Shown here in pieces: positions 1-7,613 of a DNA stretch of 35,736 nt. A program made the position numbers and the translations under genes. The DNA comes from an uncultured Clostridium sp. (GTDB taxonomy: Bacteria > Bacillota > Clostridia > TANB77 > CAG-508): the NCBI GenBank assembly GCA_948468505.1, contig CAOKJE010000013.1, positions 1-35,736 on the forward strand, read 5' to 3'. Under the pieces are notes generated by a model. It had not been told where the DNA came from. It was given only the letters and a program-made list of their open reading frames with translations, and made no database searches. How positions within the stretch are numbered: the stretch's first letter is position 1; each line of letters starts with the position of its first letter.

Positions 1-448
1 CTCCTGATGTGTTTCCACCAGAAGTATTGCCTCCGCTTGTGTTATTTCCGCCTGACGTGTTGCCTCCACTTGTGTTGTTTCCTGTTGTATTTCCTCCTGT
101 AGAATCTTGCTTAATATAGTCATCTAATTTTCCTTTAATTGGCTCTCCTATGTCATTTTCTATGTCTCCAGTTTCTTTGTCTACTTTTGTGACATGTTCT
201 ATTTTTTCGATTTCTTCTATTACTTGTTCTAAGGTAGGTTTTCGATGTTTTTGCTCAGCTTTTATGATGGCTATTTCTATTTGTTCTTCTAATGCTTGCA
301 TTTCTACTGCTTTTTTGGCTGAATTTGCCTCCTTTATAATTCCGTTGTCGCTTTTTAGGCTCGCTATGGTTATGCTTGCTAGTATTAATAATACGATGAT
401 AGTAACTACTAAGGCTACTAGGGTTATTCCTTCTTGTTTTTGTTTCAT
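1..448 (-). CDS. Pilin-like (pseudopilin leader) protein with Gly/Thr/Ser/Asn repeat tail, 3' end outside window
   Basis: The start ATG at 448 follows a GGAAGGAAG ribosome binding site. The N-terminus reads MKQKQEGITLVALVV and continues as one hydrophobic helix (residues about 8-30). This is a type IV pilin/pseudopilin class III leader: G-I-T-L after a short charged leader, although the usual Glu at +5 is not present. A charged, probably helical stalk (about 35-110) follows, with EEQIEIAIIKAEQKHRKP. From about residue 115 it becomes a repeat of T-S-G-G-N type units that runs off the window. The repeat uses GGC GGA and AGC GGA, so the CGG strings here are out of frame. Likely a surface or secretion-system structural protein; the exact role is unknown. 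The gene is divergent from the XRE regulator at 946. Confidence 0.75.
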   Translation of the reverse strand, partial: MKQKQEGITLVALVVTIIVLLILASITIASLKSDNGIIKEANSAKKAVEMQALEEQIEIAIIKAEQKHRKPTLEQVIEEIEKIEHVTKVDKETGDIENDIGEPIKGKLDDYIKQDSTGGNTTGNNTSGGNTSGGNNTSGGNTSGGNTSG

Positions 449-672
449 TTTTCTTCCTTCCTTTTATTTTTTTTTATTATATTTTAGAGGGAGTATTAAG
501 GCAATGGTTTGGTTGTTTTTTATTGTGTATTTGTTTTCATAATTTTGTTGGTTTGGTTTCATTAAAAAACTTTCTATTAATGCATTTGTATTTATTCGTT
601 CTAAATATTACACCTTACATCTTTGTCACTCCCATCTGTTGATTTTCCAGTTTTAGCAAAATTCGTTTTTTA

Positions 673-691
673 TTACAGGAACATCCTGCAA
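673..691. promoter_or_regulatory. Candidate operator 1, dyad TTACAG-N7-CTGCAA
   Basis: TTACAGGAACATCCTGCAA. The arms TTACAG and CTG(C)AA form an imperfect dyad. Its left 11 bases (TTACAGGAACA) recur exactly, in inverted orientation, in operator 2. Confidence 0.45.
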
Positions 692-779
692 CTTCTACTA
701 TAACACATTGTCATTATATTTTCAACCAAAATTTATAAAGTTATTCATTTGTAAAAATTTTAATAAACTCTTGTAATAT

Positions 780-798
780 TTACAGTTTGTTCCTGTAA
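780..798. promoter_or_regulatory. Candidate operator 2, perfect dyad TTACAG-N7-CTGTAA
   Basis: TTACAGTTTGTTCCTGTAA has perfect 6-bp arms. Read on the other strand it starts TTACAGGAACA, identical to operator 1. Two copies of the same 19-bp site, 107 bp apart and facing each other, suggest a dimeric regulator, possibly with DNA looping. Confidence 0.5.
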
Positions 799-838
799 GT
801 AGTGGTTGAATTTTATTATAGAATATAGTTAATATGAC

Positions 839-856
839 ACACATTATTTAATGTGT
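839..856. promoter_or_regulatory. 18-bp perfect palindrome upstream of the XRE gene
   Basis: ACACATTATTTAATGTGT is a perfect inverted repeat (8-bp arms, 2-bp centre) about 90 bp before the XRE start codon. It differs from the other two dyads, so a second regulator or autoregulation by the XRE protein is plausible. Confidence 0.4.
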
Positions 857-945
857 ATTTTAAAAAATCGTAATTACTATCGTGCAAAAAATAAAAATAT
901 TGATACCTTTTCATAATAACTTGTAAAAAATATCAGGAGGTTAAA

Positions 946-1206
946 ATGAAAGTTAAAACTTTAAATGGGAATGTAAATATTATCGGTCAAAACTTAAGAA
1001 AATATCGTAAATCCAAAAAAATTTCACAGCCAGAAATTTGCCGTAAATTAGACTTATTGGGAGTTACCATGTATAACAGTGATATTTATGAAATTGAATA
1101 TGGAAAAAAGACGGTAAAAGATTTTGAAATTTTAGCCTTCTGTAAGGTATTTGGTATTTCTTTAGAAGACCTTTATGCTGATACCGAAAAATATTATGAA
1201 GCTTGA
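946..1206 (+). CDS. Small XRE-family HTH regulator (86 aa)
   Basis: ATG follows a CAGGAGG ribosome binding site at about 934-940. The protein is one helix-turn-helix domain: IGQNLRKYRKSKKISQPEIC (about residues 13-32), a turn, a recognition helix near YNSDIYEIEYGK, and a last helix FEILAFCKVFGISLEDLY. There is no sensor domain, so it probably binds DNA as a dimer. It stands alone, divergent from the pilin-like gene, behind several DNA dyads that could be its own or a partner's operators. A CGG string at ATC GGT is out of frame. Target unknown. Confidence 0.85.
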   Translation: MKVKTLNGNVNIIGQNLRKYRKSKKISQPEICRKLDLLGVTMYNSDIYEIEYGKKTVKDFEILAFCKVFGISLEDLYADTEKYYEA

Positions 1207-1256
1207 CCTTTTAAAGGCAGTGTTTTATTTTAACTTTTGTAATTGTTTTTAAATAA

Positions 1257-1297
1257 AAAACACATCTTACTACTTCCTCGTAATAAGATGTGTTCCT
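1257..1297 (-). terminator. Hairpin terminator between convergent XRE and GGDEF genes
   Basis: AACACATCTTA pairs with TAAGATGTGTT around a short loop. On the minus strand the stem is followed by TTTTTTATTT, so it most likely ends the GGDEF transcript. It may also serve the plus-strand XRE gene. Confidence 0.65.
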
Positions 1298-1344
1298 CTT
1301 AACTGTATTTGCTCTTATAACTAAGGGGATCCCCCATTGTTCAA

Positions 1345-1378
1345 AATGTGAAAAAAGAAACGTCCCCAATTTCACATT
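1345..1378. repeat. Small palindromic repeat containing GTCCCC
   Basis: AATGTGAAA (1345-1353) and TTTCACATT (1370-1378) are perfect 9-bp inverted arms enclosing a segment with ACGTCCCC. The GGGGAC core recalls the larger palindromes at 12727 and 20183. It overlaps the last bases of the GGDEF gene. Confidence 0.4.
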
Positions 1379-2301
1379 ATTTCCTTCTGTCTACTGCGTA
1401 GCTACTTCCCATTACAGATTTTGCTGCATGTTTTACTTGGGCTCCTATTTCTCCTATTTCCAAGATATTGCTAAATCGTCCTACATCTGCAACTACAACC
1501 CCTACTGAAAGTGAGGTTAATGGAAATTGCTCGATGATTCCTTTTCGATTGGCTACTTCTATATAGCCTTTTTCTAAGTCTTTTTCGGTGAAATATTTTT
1601 GTACATTGCTATCAAAGTTTGCTAATATATTTTGGCATAGTTTTTCACATATGGTTCCTGGTATTAGGGCTACAAAGTCGTCTCCTCCAATGTGTCCGAA
1701 TAAAGGTGTCTTCTAATCCACTTTCGTGAATGCAACTTATTATGGTGTGGGCTGTGAATTCTATGATTTCGTCTCCTTTTAGGAAACCATATACATCATT
1801 ATAGGCTTTGAAGTTGTCTAAGTCTAGGTATAACACACAAAAACCTTCATTTTTAGTTATTCTCTTTTTTAGTTCAGCATGGATTTGTACGTTTCCTGGT
1901 AGACCTGTTAATGGACTGATTCTTCTGTTGGTAGAAAGTAGTCTGTTTAAGTTTTTTACTGTATAGTACAAGTATTGTTCGTCTACTGGTTTTTTGATAA
2001 AGTATTCGATGGATTCTTGCATGATGCTTAGTCTATGTTCTCTTTCTCCTTTAGAAGATACTACAATGACTGGTGTTATTTGGTTGTCTTCGTCTTTTCT
2101 GATTTTTCTACATAGGTCAACTACATTTCTATCGATTGCATCTTCGTTTATAACAATTAGGGATGGTATGTTTTTTAAGGCGATGTCTATTTCTTCTGTT
2201 TTTACACTGGTAAATTTGTATTCTGGATCGTTTCTAAATAGTTCTCTAAAAATTACAATTGATGCATCGTCGTCGTCAATGATATATACGTCTTGTATCA
2301 T
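1377..2301 (-). CDS. Receiver-GGDEF diguanylate cyclase-like protein, read through one +1 CGG frameshift
   Basis: Residues 1-125 form a response-regulator receiver fold (acidic DDDD at 9-12, Lys in FIKKP). Residues about 130-307 form a GGDEF domain: SPLTGLPGN, then LYLDLDNFKAYND, then the active loop GGDDF. In the 0 frame translation stops soon after TFI because of an in-frame CGG (codon 202). Skipping its C gives TFI-G-HIGGDDFVALIPG and continues to a TAA at 1377, total about 307 aa. The catalytic loop lies after the shift, so enzyme activity depends on it. The expected phosphoacceptor Asp appears to be Asn52 (VINEDAID), so phosphorylation control is doubtful. It would make c-di-GMP in the cytoplasm. 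Downstream of the CmpB-family gene on the same strand. Confidence 0.85.
1696..1698 (-). other. +1 frameshift site (CGG) in GGDEF gene
   Basis: Minus-strand context ATT CGG A. Skipping C restores ATT GGA CAC ATT GGA GGA GAC, encoding I-G-H-I-G-G-D, directly in front of the GGDDF motif. Unshifted reading destroys the motif. Confidence 0.9.
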
Positions 2302-2336
2302 TTTTTCCTCCTCTTTGGTTTTTTTTCATTTTATAC

Positions 2337-2367
2337 AAAAAGGCTTATTTATTTCAAGCCTTTTTGT
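2337..2367 (-). terminator. Rho-independent terminator overlapping the CmpB-family stop
   Basis: On the minus strand AAAAAGGCTT pairs with AAGCCTTTTT around GAAATAAAT. The last codons (K-G-L-K-stop) of the upstream gene lie inside the stem. Confidence 0.7.
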
Positions 2368-3161
2368 TTGTTTTTTATTCTTTTTTTCCTTAAGGTTATT
2401 TTTTGATTTAAGACTTCAGTAATTTCAGCTGTATTGATGGCTGGAAATGCTTTTTTTAGACGGTGTACATTTCTATATAAGTGTAATACAATTCGATTCC
2501 TCTTTTTCTTTAGTTTTTCTAGCATTTCTTGCCTATTTTCTAATGTGATTGCTTTTTCTTCTTTTTCCTTTTCTTTTCTTAAACTTTTTATTTCTTTTAG
2601 TTTTTCTCTGATTTCATTATTGATTTTTTCGATATTTTCTAAGGTTGCTTTTATGCTTTTTACATGAATAATGGTTGTAACCGTGTCTACTAAAAAGATG
2701 GTAAATAATATGGCTACTATATAGTTTAGTAAATTAGCATTTATCATTGCCATTATTTCTTGGATAAAGGGATGTATGTATTTTACAAATAAAACACCTA
2801 AAATTCCCCAACAGATTGAATTGGTAAAACAAATTCGTCCTTGAAAATTTAATTTGTGGTCAGAATAGTCCCAATATTTTGTGCGAAATACTTTTTCTAA
2901 AAAAACACCAACTATATATTCCCACGCTGTTAAGATAATGATTGCTATAAAAAATAATAATATTGGTTTGTTTTCAAAGCCTTCTAAAAATAGGAACATG
3001 ATGGTTGCCCCTATTCCATAGATGGGACAAAACGGGCCTCTTAAGAAACCCGTATTGATTATTTTTCTTTCACAAATAGATCTTACTATAGATTCCATTA
3101 CCCAGCCTAAAAATGAGTATATTATAAAATATGTGATTAATTCGATTAGGTTAATATTCAT
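2349..3161 (-). CDS. CmpB-like putative ABC-transporter type IV membrane protein
   Basis: The N-terminal 170 residues hold about five membrane helices and the family signatures FLGWVMESIVRS, RGPFCPIYGIGA and a GRICF-N-x-x-WG region, as in the PF06541 family (putative ABC transporter permease, often next to unknown membrane proteins). The last 100 residues are a charged coiled coil (ENIEKINNEIREKLKEIK...) that ends in a basic tail. The start ATG at 3161 gives the conserved N-terminus MNINLIELITYFI. No CGG codon is in frame. Function of the family is not established; the coiled coil suggests a cytoplasmic partner. It lies 16 bases downstream of the Ig-like gene and is probably co-transcribed with it. 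Confidence 0.75.
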   Translation of the reverse strand: MNINLIELITYFIIYSFLGWVMESIVRSICERKIINTGFLRGPFCPIYGIGATIMFLFLEGFENKPILLFFIAIIILTAWEYIVGVFLEKVFRTKYWDYSDHKLNFQGRICFTNSICWGILGVLFVKYIHPFIQEIMAMINANLLNYIVAILFTIFLVDTVTTIIHVKSIKATLENIEKINNEIREKLKEIKSLRKEKEKEEKAITLENRQEMLEKLKKKRNRIVLHLYRNVHRLKKAFPAINTAEITEVLNQKITLRKKRIKNKQKGLK

Positions 3162-3176
3162 TTTTTCCCCTTGCTT

Positions 3177-4169
3177 TTATTCTTTGTTAAACATTGCTTT
3201 GAATACTTCTGATATGTCATCTTGATTATATACCCTTACTTCTAATTTGTTTTCTCCTTCGTTTAATGGGTATGCGTATTCAAATTCTTTTCTGTCTTCT
3301 TCTGCTAATTGTCCTTCTAAGTCTAACATGTATTTTTCTTCTTCATTTATGATAAATTCTACTTTTGTTAAGCCTGTTTCGTCTGATGCTTTGATAAAGA
3401 ATTTTTCTCCATTTGTTGTTACTTCTAATTTTGGTTTGGTTACTCCATTTACTTCTTGTTCTTTTGTTTCTGTTTGATTTTTGTCGTCTACTACAATGAT
3501 TGTTAAGGTGTGTAAGCCTCTTGGTATTTCTATTGTTTCTTCTATTTGGTTTCCTTCTGTGTCAATTCTTGTTTCTTCGTCTTCATCCCATCTATATGTC
3601 ATATATTGAAGTGGATTAATTCCGTTTGCTGTTACTTTTAGGTTGTTTCCTGCTGCTTCAATGTTTATGTTTATGTCTGATTCTACTGTGTAAACTTTTT
3701 CATATTCAATTTCTTGTCCTGTTACATCGTTTGCATATACTTTTAAAGTGTTTGTTCCTGATGGTATTGGGATGGTGGTTTCTACTTCTTTTTTTCCATT
3801 GCTTGGAAGTTGTGTTTCTTGTTCTCCATTCCAACTGTACATGATGTTAGATAATGCTTTGTCATGTGTTATTTTTAATAGTATCTCTGCTTTATCTGTT
3901 TGTTCTACATAGATTACTGGTTTTGTTTTTATTTCTTGCTTGGTTGCTGTTTGGTACATGGAATAAGAACCTGTTCCTATCATGCAAATTCCAAATACTA
4001 ATATGGCAATGGCAAAAAATCTTACAATTGTTGTAATTTCTAATGGTGTATTATTCCTTTGCTTTGGTATTTTAGGGGCTTTTTCTTTTTTCTTTTTCCC
4101 CTTTTTATTGTTACTGTTATCGTCTACATTTAATATTTGATTCAATCTTTTCACCTCTTTAGTTTTCAC
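3177..4169 (-). CDS. Membrane-anchored protein with tandem Ig-like domains
   Basis: 330 aa. A basic cytoplasmic N-terminus (NNKKGKKKKEKAPKIPKQR) precedes one transmembrane helix (about 50-72, FAIAILVFGICMIGTGS). The extracytoplasmic part has about three related beta-rich repeats. Each has a central Y/F-x-W/I-N/D core followed by a stretch such as IPSGTNTLKVYANDVTG or IPRGLHTLTIIVVDDKNQ, then EGENKLEVRVYNQDD. These resemble bacterial Ig-like folds. Such proteins usually bind the cell wall or another surface partner; no catalytic residues are visible. Probably in one transcript with the CmpB-like gene. Function unknown. Confidence 0.65.
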   Translation of the reverse strand: MKTKEVKRLNQILNVDDNSNNKKGKKKKEKAPKIPKQRNNTPLEITTIVRFFAIAILVFGICMIGTGSYSMYQTATKQEIKTKPVIYVEQTDKAEILLKITHDKALSNIMYSWNGEQETQLPSNGKKEVETTIPIPSGTNTLKVYANDVTGQEIEYEKVYTVESDININIEAAGNNLKVTANGINPLQYMTYRWDEDEETRIDTEGNQIEETIEIPRGLHTLTIIVVDDKNQTETKEQEVNGVTKPKLEVTTNGEKFFIKASDETGLTKVEFIINEEEKYMLDLEGQLAEEDRKEFEYAYPLNEGENKLEVRVYNQDDISEVFKAMFNKE

Positions 4170-4229
4170 TTAGCTTGATTATAACATATTGATTTTTGCT
4201 TGTAAATAATTTGGCAAGAAAAACTTAAT

Positions 4230-4262
4230 AAAACAAAAACCACCTATTTCTTAGGCGGTTTT
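4230..4262 (-). terminator. Terminator of the rpsF-ssb-rpsR operon
   Basis: On the minus strand CCGCCTA pairs with TAGGTGG around AGAAA and is followed by TTTTTGTTTT, just after the rpsR stop. Confidence 0.8.
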
Positions 4263-4270
4263 TTCTAAGC

Positions 4271-4549
4271 TTAGTTTTGCGCATATGGAAGAATTGCAAT
4301 GTGTCTTGCTCTTTTTACTGCTGTTGTAATGTCTCTTTGGTGTTTGCTACAAGCTCCTGTTGTTCTTCTTGGTAAGATTTTTCCTTTATCGTTGATGAAT
4401 TTTCTTAATTGTTCTGGATTTTTATAATCTAATACAAAGTTTTTGTCACTACATAATACGCAAACTTTTTTTCTTTGTTTTCTAAATCTTGGATTGTAGT
4501 CTTCGTCATAGTTTTTGTTGTTTCTTTTATTTTGTTTTTTGTCAGCCAT
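4271..4549 (-). CDS. rpsR: 30S ribosomal protein S18
   Basis: 92 aa. A lysine/asparagine-rich N-terminal extension (about 20 residues) precedes the S18 core: [20 protein letters not shown], then [18 protein letters not shown], then a helix through [21 protein letters not shown]. This is the RNA- and S6-binding surface of the small-subunit platform. Cys residues in CVLC and GACSKH form the zinc-ribbon-like set seen in some S18 proteins. It is the last gene of the classical rpsF-ssb-rpsR operon. No CGG codon is in frame. Confidence 0.97.
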   Translation of the reverse strand: MADKKQNKRNNKNYDEDYNPRFRKQRKKVCVLCSDKNFVLDYKNPEQLRKFINDKGKILPRRTTGACSKHQRDITTAVKRARHIAILPYAQN

Positions 4550-4578
4550 TCTATTTTCCCCCTCTCTTTTTTTGTTCC

Positions 4579-5010
4579 TTAGAATGGTAAGTCGTCACTA
4601 GAAGATACTTCAAAGTCTGATCCCATGTTTCCTGGCGCTGTGTCTCCAAATGTGTTTTCGAAGTTAGCATTGCTTCCTGCTTCTCCTTCTCTTTTGCTAT
4701 CTGCAAAGTAAGCTTCTTCTGCTACTACTTCTGTTACATAGTGTTTGGTTCCTTGGTCGTCATCCCATGTTCTTGTTTGAATTCTTCCAATTACTCCTAC
4801 TTGTTGACCTTTCTTAAAGTATTTGCTACAAAATTCTCCTAGTTTGCTCCAAGCAACAATATTGATAAAGTCTGCTTGTCTTTCTTCTCCTTGTCTTACA
4901 AATCTTCTGTTGACTGCTAAACTAAAAGATGCAACTAGTGTGTTGTTTGTTTGTGTGTATCTTACTTCTGGGTCCCTTGTTAGTCTTCCCATTAATATTA
5001 CTTTGTTCAT
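4579..5010 (-). CDS. ssb: Single-stranded DNA-binding protein
   Basis: 143 aa. The N-terminal OB fold begins [20 protein letters not shown] and includes [20 protein letters not shown] and a [10 protein letters not shown] strand. The C-terminal third is a flexible acidic tail ending SSDDLPF, the conserved tip that binds replication and repair partners. It lies between rpsF and rpsR, the usual firmicute arrangement. Length is slightly short of the 150-170 aa norm. It acts as a tetramer on single-stranded DNA. Confidence 0.96.
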   Translation of the reverse strand: MNKVILMGRLTRDPEVRYTQTNNTLVASFSLAVNRRFVRQGEERQADFINIVAWSKLGEFCSKYFKKGQQVGVIGRIQTRTWDDDQGTKHYVTEVVAEEAYFADSKREGEAGSNANFENTFGDTAPGNMGSDFEVSSSDDLPF

Positions 5011-5088
5011 TTTTTATCACCTTTCTTTACTTTAAATAAAGGCCCCTTATCTTTATTTAATTTTGTTTTTCTTCTAAAATTCTAGATT

Positions 5089-5382
5089 TTAGTCTTCTTT
5101 TCTTACTACGATAAATTTCATGATATCGTCTGTGATTCTATAAACTCTTTCAAGTTCTTGGATAGAATCTGGTTTTGCTTCAAAGTTGAATAGTAGATAG
5201 GTTCCTTCTGTTTGTTTTTTGATGTCATATGCAAGTTTCTTTTTGCCCATGTGTTCTACTGATTCTACTTTTCCGTTTTCATTGATTAATCCTGTGAATT
5301 TTTCTTCTAAAGCTTTTAATGCTTCTTCGTCTAAATTAGGATTAACAATGATAATACTTTCGTATTGGTTCATTATTTTCAC
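5089..5382 (-). CDS. rpsF: 30S ribosomal protein S6
   Basis: 97 aa, with the S6 signatures YESIIIVNPNLDEEALKAL, HMGKKKLAYDIKKQTEGTY and a C-terminal VYRITDDIMKFIVVR. S6 binds S18 and 16S rRNA. It is the first gene of the operon, with an AGGGAGGTG ribosome binding site. The leader holds a small hairpin (about 5400-5422: ACCTACC with GGTAAGT, one mismatch) in the place where many firmicute rpsF leaders carry an S6:S18 autoregulatory element. I do not see enough of the consensus to call it. Confidence 0.97.
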   Translation of the reverse strand: MKIMNQYESIIIVNPNLDEEALKALEEKFTGLINENGKVESVEHMGKKKLAYDIKKQTEGTYLLFNFEAKPDSIQELERVYRITDDIMKFIVVRKED

Positions 5383-5431
5383 CTCCCTTTGGATTTATAA
5401 CCTACCTTTGTTTTTGGTAAGTAGAGATTTT

Positions 5432-5468
5432 AAAAATAGCTAGGCTACTTTTAAAGCATAGCTATTTT
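5432..5468 (-). terminator. Terminator after ispD
   Basis: On the minus strand AAAATAGCTA pairs with TAGCTATTTTT around a 16-nt loop, immediately after the ispD stop and before the rpsF leader. Confidence 0.7.
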
Positions 5469-5469
5469 A

Positions 5470-6174
5470 TCACATTTTGTTACTTTTGGCAAGCGTTTTT
5501 TGCATGAATTCTTGAATCACGTTAATATCCTCATAAGTTGTAATTTTTATGTTGGTATAATCTCCTTCCAAAATTTTAACAGGAATTTGATTTTTTTCCA
5601 ATAGCATACAATCATCTGTTACTTCTTCTTTCTTATACTTTTCATGCATTTGAAGTAGCATTTTTCGTTCAAAACATTGTGGCGTTTGTATTACCCAGGT
5701 GTTACTTCTTTTGGTCGTCTGTACCACAATATTATTTTTATCTGTTATCTTAATGGTGTCTTTGGATGGTACTCCAATGGTTGCTCCTTTTACTTCTTCC
5801 ATGCTTTCGATGCATTGGTTGATATATTCTTGTTTGATAGCTGGTCTTGCCCCATCATGAATTATGACAATATCTGCTTTTGTTTTTTGAAGGCAATGAT
5901 AAACCGTTTCTTGTCTTGATTTTCCGCCAATTACTAATTCGATTGGTTTGGTTATTTTTTCTTGTTCTAAAATATTTTGAATCATTGCCATTTCGTTTTC
6001 TTTTACTCCTATGATAAGGCTATCAATGTAAGGATTTTCATGAAATGCTTTTACGCTGTAAGACATAACGGTTTTTCCGTTTATTTTTTCAAAGTTTTTA
6101 TTTCTGTTTTGTCCATATCTTGTGCTATTTCCTGCAACTAGGATAATGGCTGTTACTGTTTTTTCCTCTTTCAT
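5470..6174 (-). CDS. ispD: 2-C-methyl-D-erythritol 4-phosphate cytidylyltransferase
   Basis: 234 aa, the usual family length. The nucleotide-binding loop near the N-terminus is AIILVAGNSTRYGQNRNKNF, a variant of the normal AAGxGxRMG loop (VAG in place of AAG). Also present are IHDGARPAI (metal and CTP site), TPQCF, and VTDDCMLLE near the C-terminus. It converts MEP plus CTP to CDP-ME, the third step of the MEP isoprenoid pathway. It is the last of three adjacent MEP genes (ispF-ispE-ispD), four bases after ispE. Confidence 0.93.
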   Translation of the reverse strand: MKEEKTVTAIILVAGNSTRYGQNRNKNFEKINGKTVMSYSVKAFHENPYIDSLIIGVKENEMAMIQNILEQEKITKPIELVIGGKSRQETVYHCLQKTKADIVIIHDGARPAIKQEYINQCIESMEEVKGATIGVPSKDTIKITDKNNIVVQTTKRSNTWVIQTPQCFERKMLLQMHEKYKKEEVTDDCMLLEKNQIPVKILEGDYTNIKITTYEDINVIQEFMQKTLAKSNKM

Positions 6175-6177
6175 TTT

Positions 6178-7059
6178 TTATTTCATTTCCTTCCTTAAAC
6201 CCCTTTTAGAATTATAAGAACAACATAGATAAGTTTGGTATTTATCTTTTAAGTTTTGGTAAGCTTTTTGGGCTATCTCTTTGTTTTCAAATAAACCAAA
6301 AACGCAAGAACCTGAACCAGTTAATAAGCTTCCACAAGCCCCTTGTTTTACTAATTCTTCTTTTATCTCTTCTATTAGCTCTTTATTTTCTATTACTTCT
6401 TCAAAACGATTATATAGGTTGTCTGCCATTAGCTTTAATTGGTTTTGTTCTAATGCTTGTACTATTAATTTTGCTGTGTTTTGCTTTATCTTCTGTTCTT
6501 GTTGGTCTATTTTTTGGTACATTTCTTTGGTATTACACGACATTTTTGGTTGAATGATTACTATATAATATTTAAAAGTTGTATCAATTGGTGTTATTTT
6601 TTCTCCAATTCCTTCTGCAAAAACAGCTTGATTATAAAAGCAGGGAACAACATCAGCTCCTAATTCTTTGCCTATTTCTTCCATTTCGTTTTTTGACATG
6701 TTTAAAGAAAATAATTCGTTCATAGTTAAAATAAAACTAGCACAGTCTGTGCTTCCTCCTGCTAATCCTGCTTGCATGGGAATTTTTTTGTTTATGGTTA
6801 CATGTATTCCTGTAATTTTTTGATATTTCTCTTTTAGTTTGATATATGCTTTATAAATGATATTTTCTTGATTATTTAATGTCTCTATATTGGTGGTAAT
6901 TTCTATTTGGTTGGTGTTTGTCTTTTGAATCCAAAGTTCGTCATATAAGTTGATTTTTTGAAAAACGGACTGTAGGTTATGATAATTGTCTTTTCTTTTT
7001 TCTAATACTTCTAAGCTTAAATTAATTTTGGCTCTTGCTTTTTTATAGATTTTTTCCAT
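6178..7059 (-). CDS. ispE: 4-diphosphocytidyl-2-C-methyl-D-erythritol kinase
   Basis: 293 aa GHMP kinase. It opens with KARAKINLSLEVLEKRKDNY, as in IspE. The ATP-binding loop is IPMQAGLAGGSTDCASFI, and a C-terminal glycine motif LLTGSGSCVFGLF completes the GHMP set. It phosphorylates CDP-ME to CDP-MEP, the step after IspD. The next enzyme, IspF, is encoded 27 bases upstream, so three consecutive MEP steps are in one operon. No frameshift sites. Confidence 0.94.
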   Translation of the reverse strand: MEKIYKKARAKINLSLEVLEKRKDNYHNLQSVFQKINLYDELWIQKTNTNQIEITTNIETLNNQENIIYKAYIKLKEKYQKITGIHVTINKKIPMQAGLAGGSTDCASFILTMNELFSLNMSKNEMEEIGKELGADVVPCFYNQAVFAEGIGEKITPIDTTFKYYIVIIQPKMSCNTKEMYQKIDQQEQKIKQNTAKLIVQALEQNQLKLMADNLYNRFEEVIENKELIEEIKEELVKQGACGSLLTGSGSCVFGLFENKEIAQKAYQNLKDKYQTYLCCSYNSKRGLRKEMK

Positions 7060-7086
7060 TTTACTACCTTTCTTAAATCACTTAAA

Positions 7087-7551
7087 TTATTCTACTGTTA
7101 GGATGACAAATACACTAATTCCATTTCCTTTTCCAGACTCAGTTAGTCCTTCTCCTGTGGTTGCTGTAATTCCTACTTGGTTTTCATTTATATTTAAAAT
7201 TCTTCCTATATTTTTTCTCATTTCTTCTATTTTAGGGCTTATTTTAGGTCTGTAACATTCCATTGTAATGGATAGATGTACAATTTTTTCTTTTAAGTAT
7301 TTTAAGGCTTCTTTAACATATTCTTCACTATCAGTAATTCCCTTTTGGCACATTTCGTCTGTAATTTTTCCTAATATATTTTTGCAGGTAATTCCTGAGA
7401 TGGCATTTGTGATAGCATGTAAAACAACATCTGCATCACTGTTTCCAAGTAGTGAATATTCTTCTTGAAATTCTACGCCTCCTAGCATTAGTTTTTTTTC
7501 TTTGTTTTTAACGTCTATTTTGTGACTGTCTTGACCAATTGCTACTTTCAT
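7087..7551 (-). CDS. ispF: 2-C-methyl-D-erythritol 2,4-cyclodiphosphate synthase
   Basis: 154 aa, standard length. Motifs: GQDSHKID near the N-terminus (metal ligands Asp and His; the family norm is G-x-D-x-H), LGNSDADVVLHAITNAI, and a C-terminal VGITATTGEGLTESGKG. It cyclises CDP-MEP to MEcPP as a trimer with zinc. It is the first gene of the ispF-ispE-ispD cluster. Confidence 0.94.
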   Translation of the reverse strand: MKVAIGQDSHKIDVKNKEKKLMLGGVEFQEEYSLLGNSDADVVLHAITNAISGITCKNILGKITDEMCQKGITDSEEYVKEALKYLKEKIVHLSITMECYRPKISPKIEEMRKNIGRILNINENQVGITATTGEGLTESGKGNGISVFVILTVE

Positions 7552-7613
7552 GGCTTTTTTCTCCTTCTTTTTTTCTCATTTTATCATGGTTTTTTCTTTC
7601 TTTCAAGTTTCTT

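Larger units (their letters stand above)
449..945. other. Regulatory intergenic region between divergent genes
   Basis: About 500 bases without a convincing ORF, very A/T rich, between the pilin-like gene and the XRE gene. It holds three dyad symmetries (673-691, 780-798, 839-856) that look like operators, listed separately. I could not fix a confident -35/-10 pair. An ORF running into this region on the plus strand (150-542) is an antisense shadow of the pilin-like gene. Confidence 0.5.

Noticed and set aside
1290..1508. Plus-strand ORF of 72 codons
   Set aside because: Antisense to the true 3' end of the GGDEF gene once the shift is applied.
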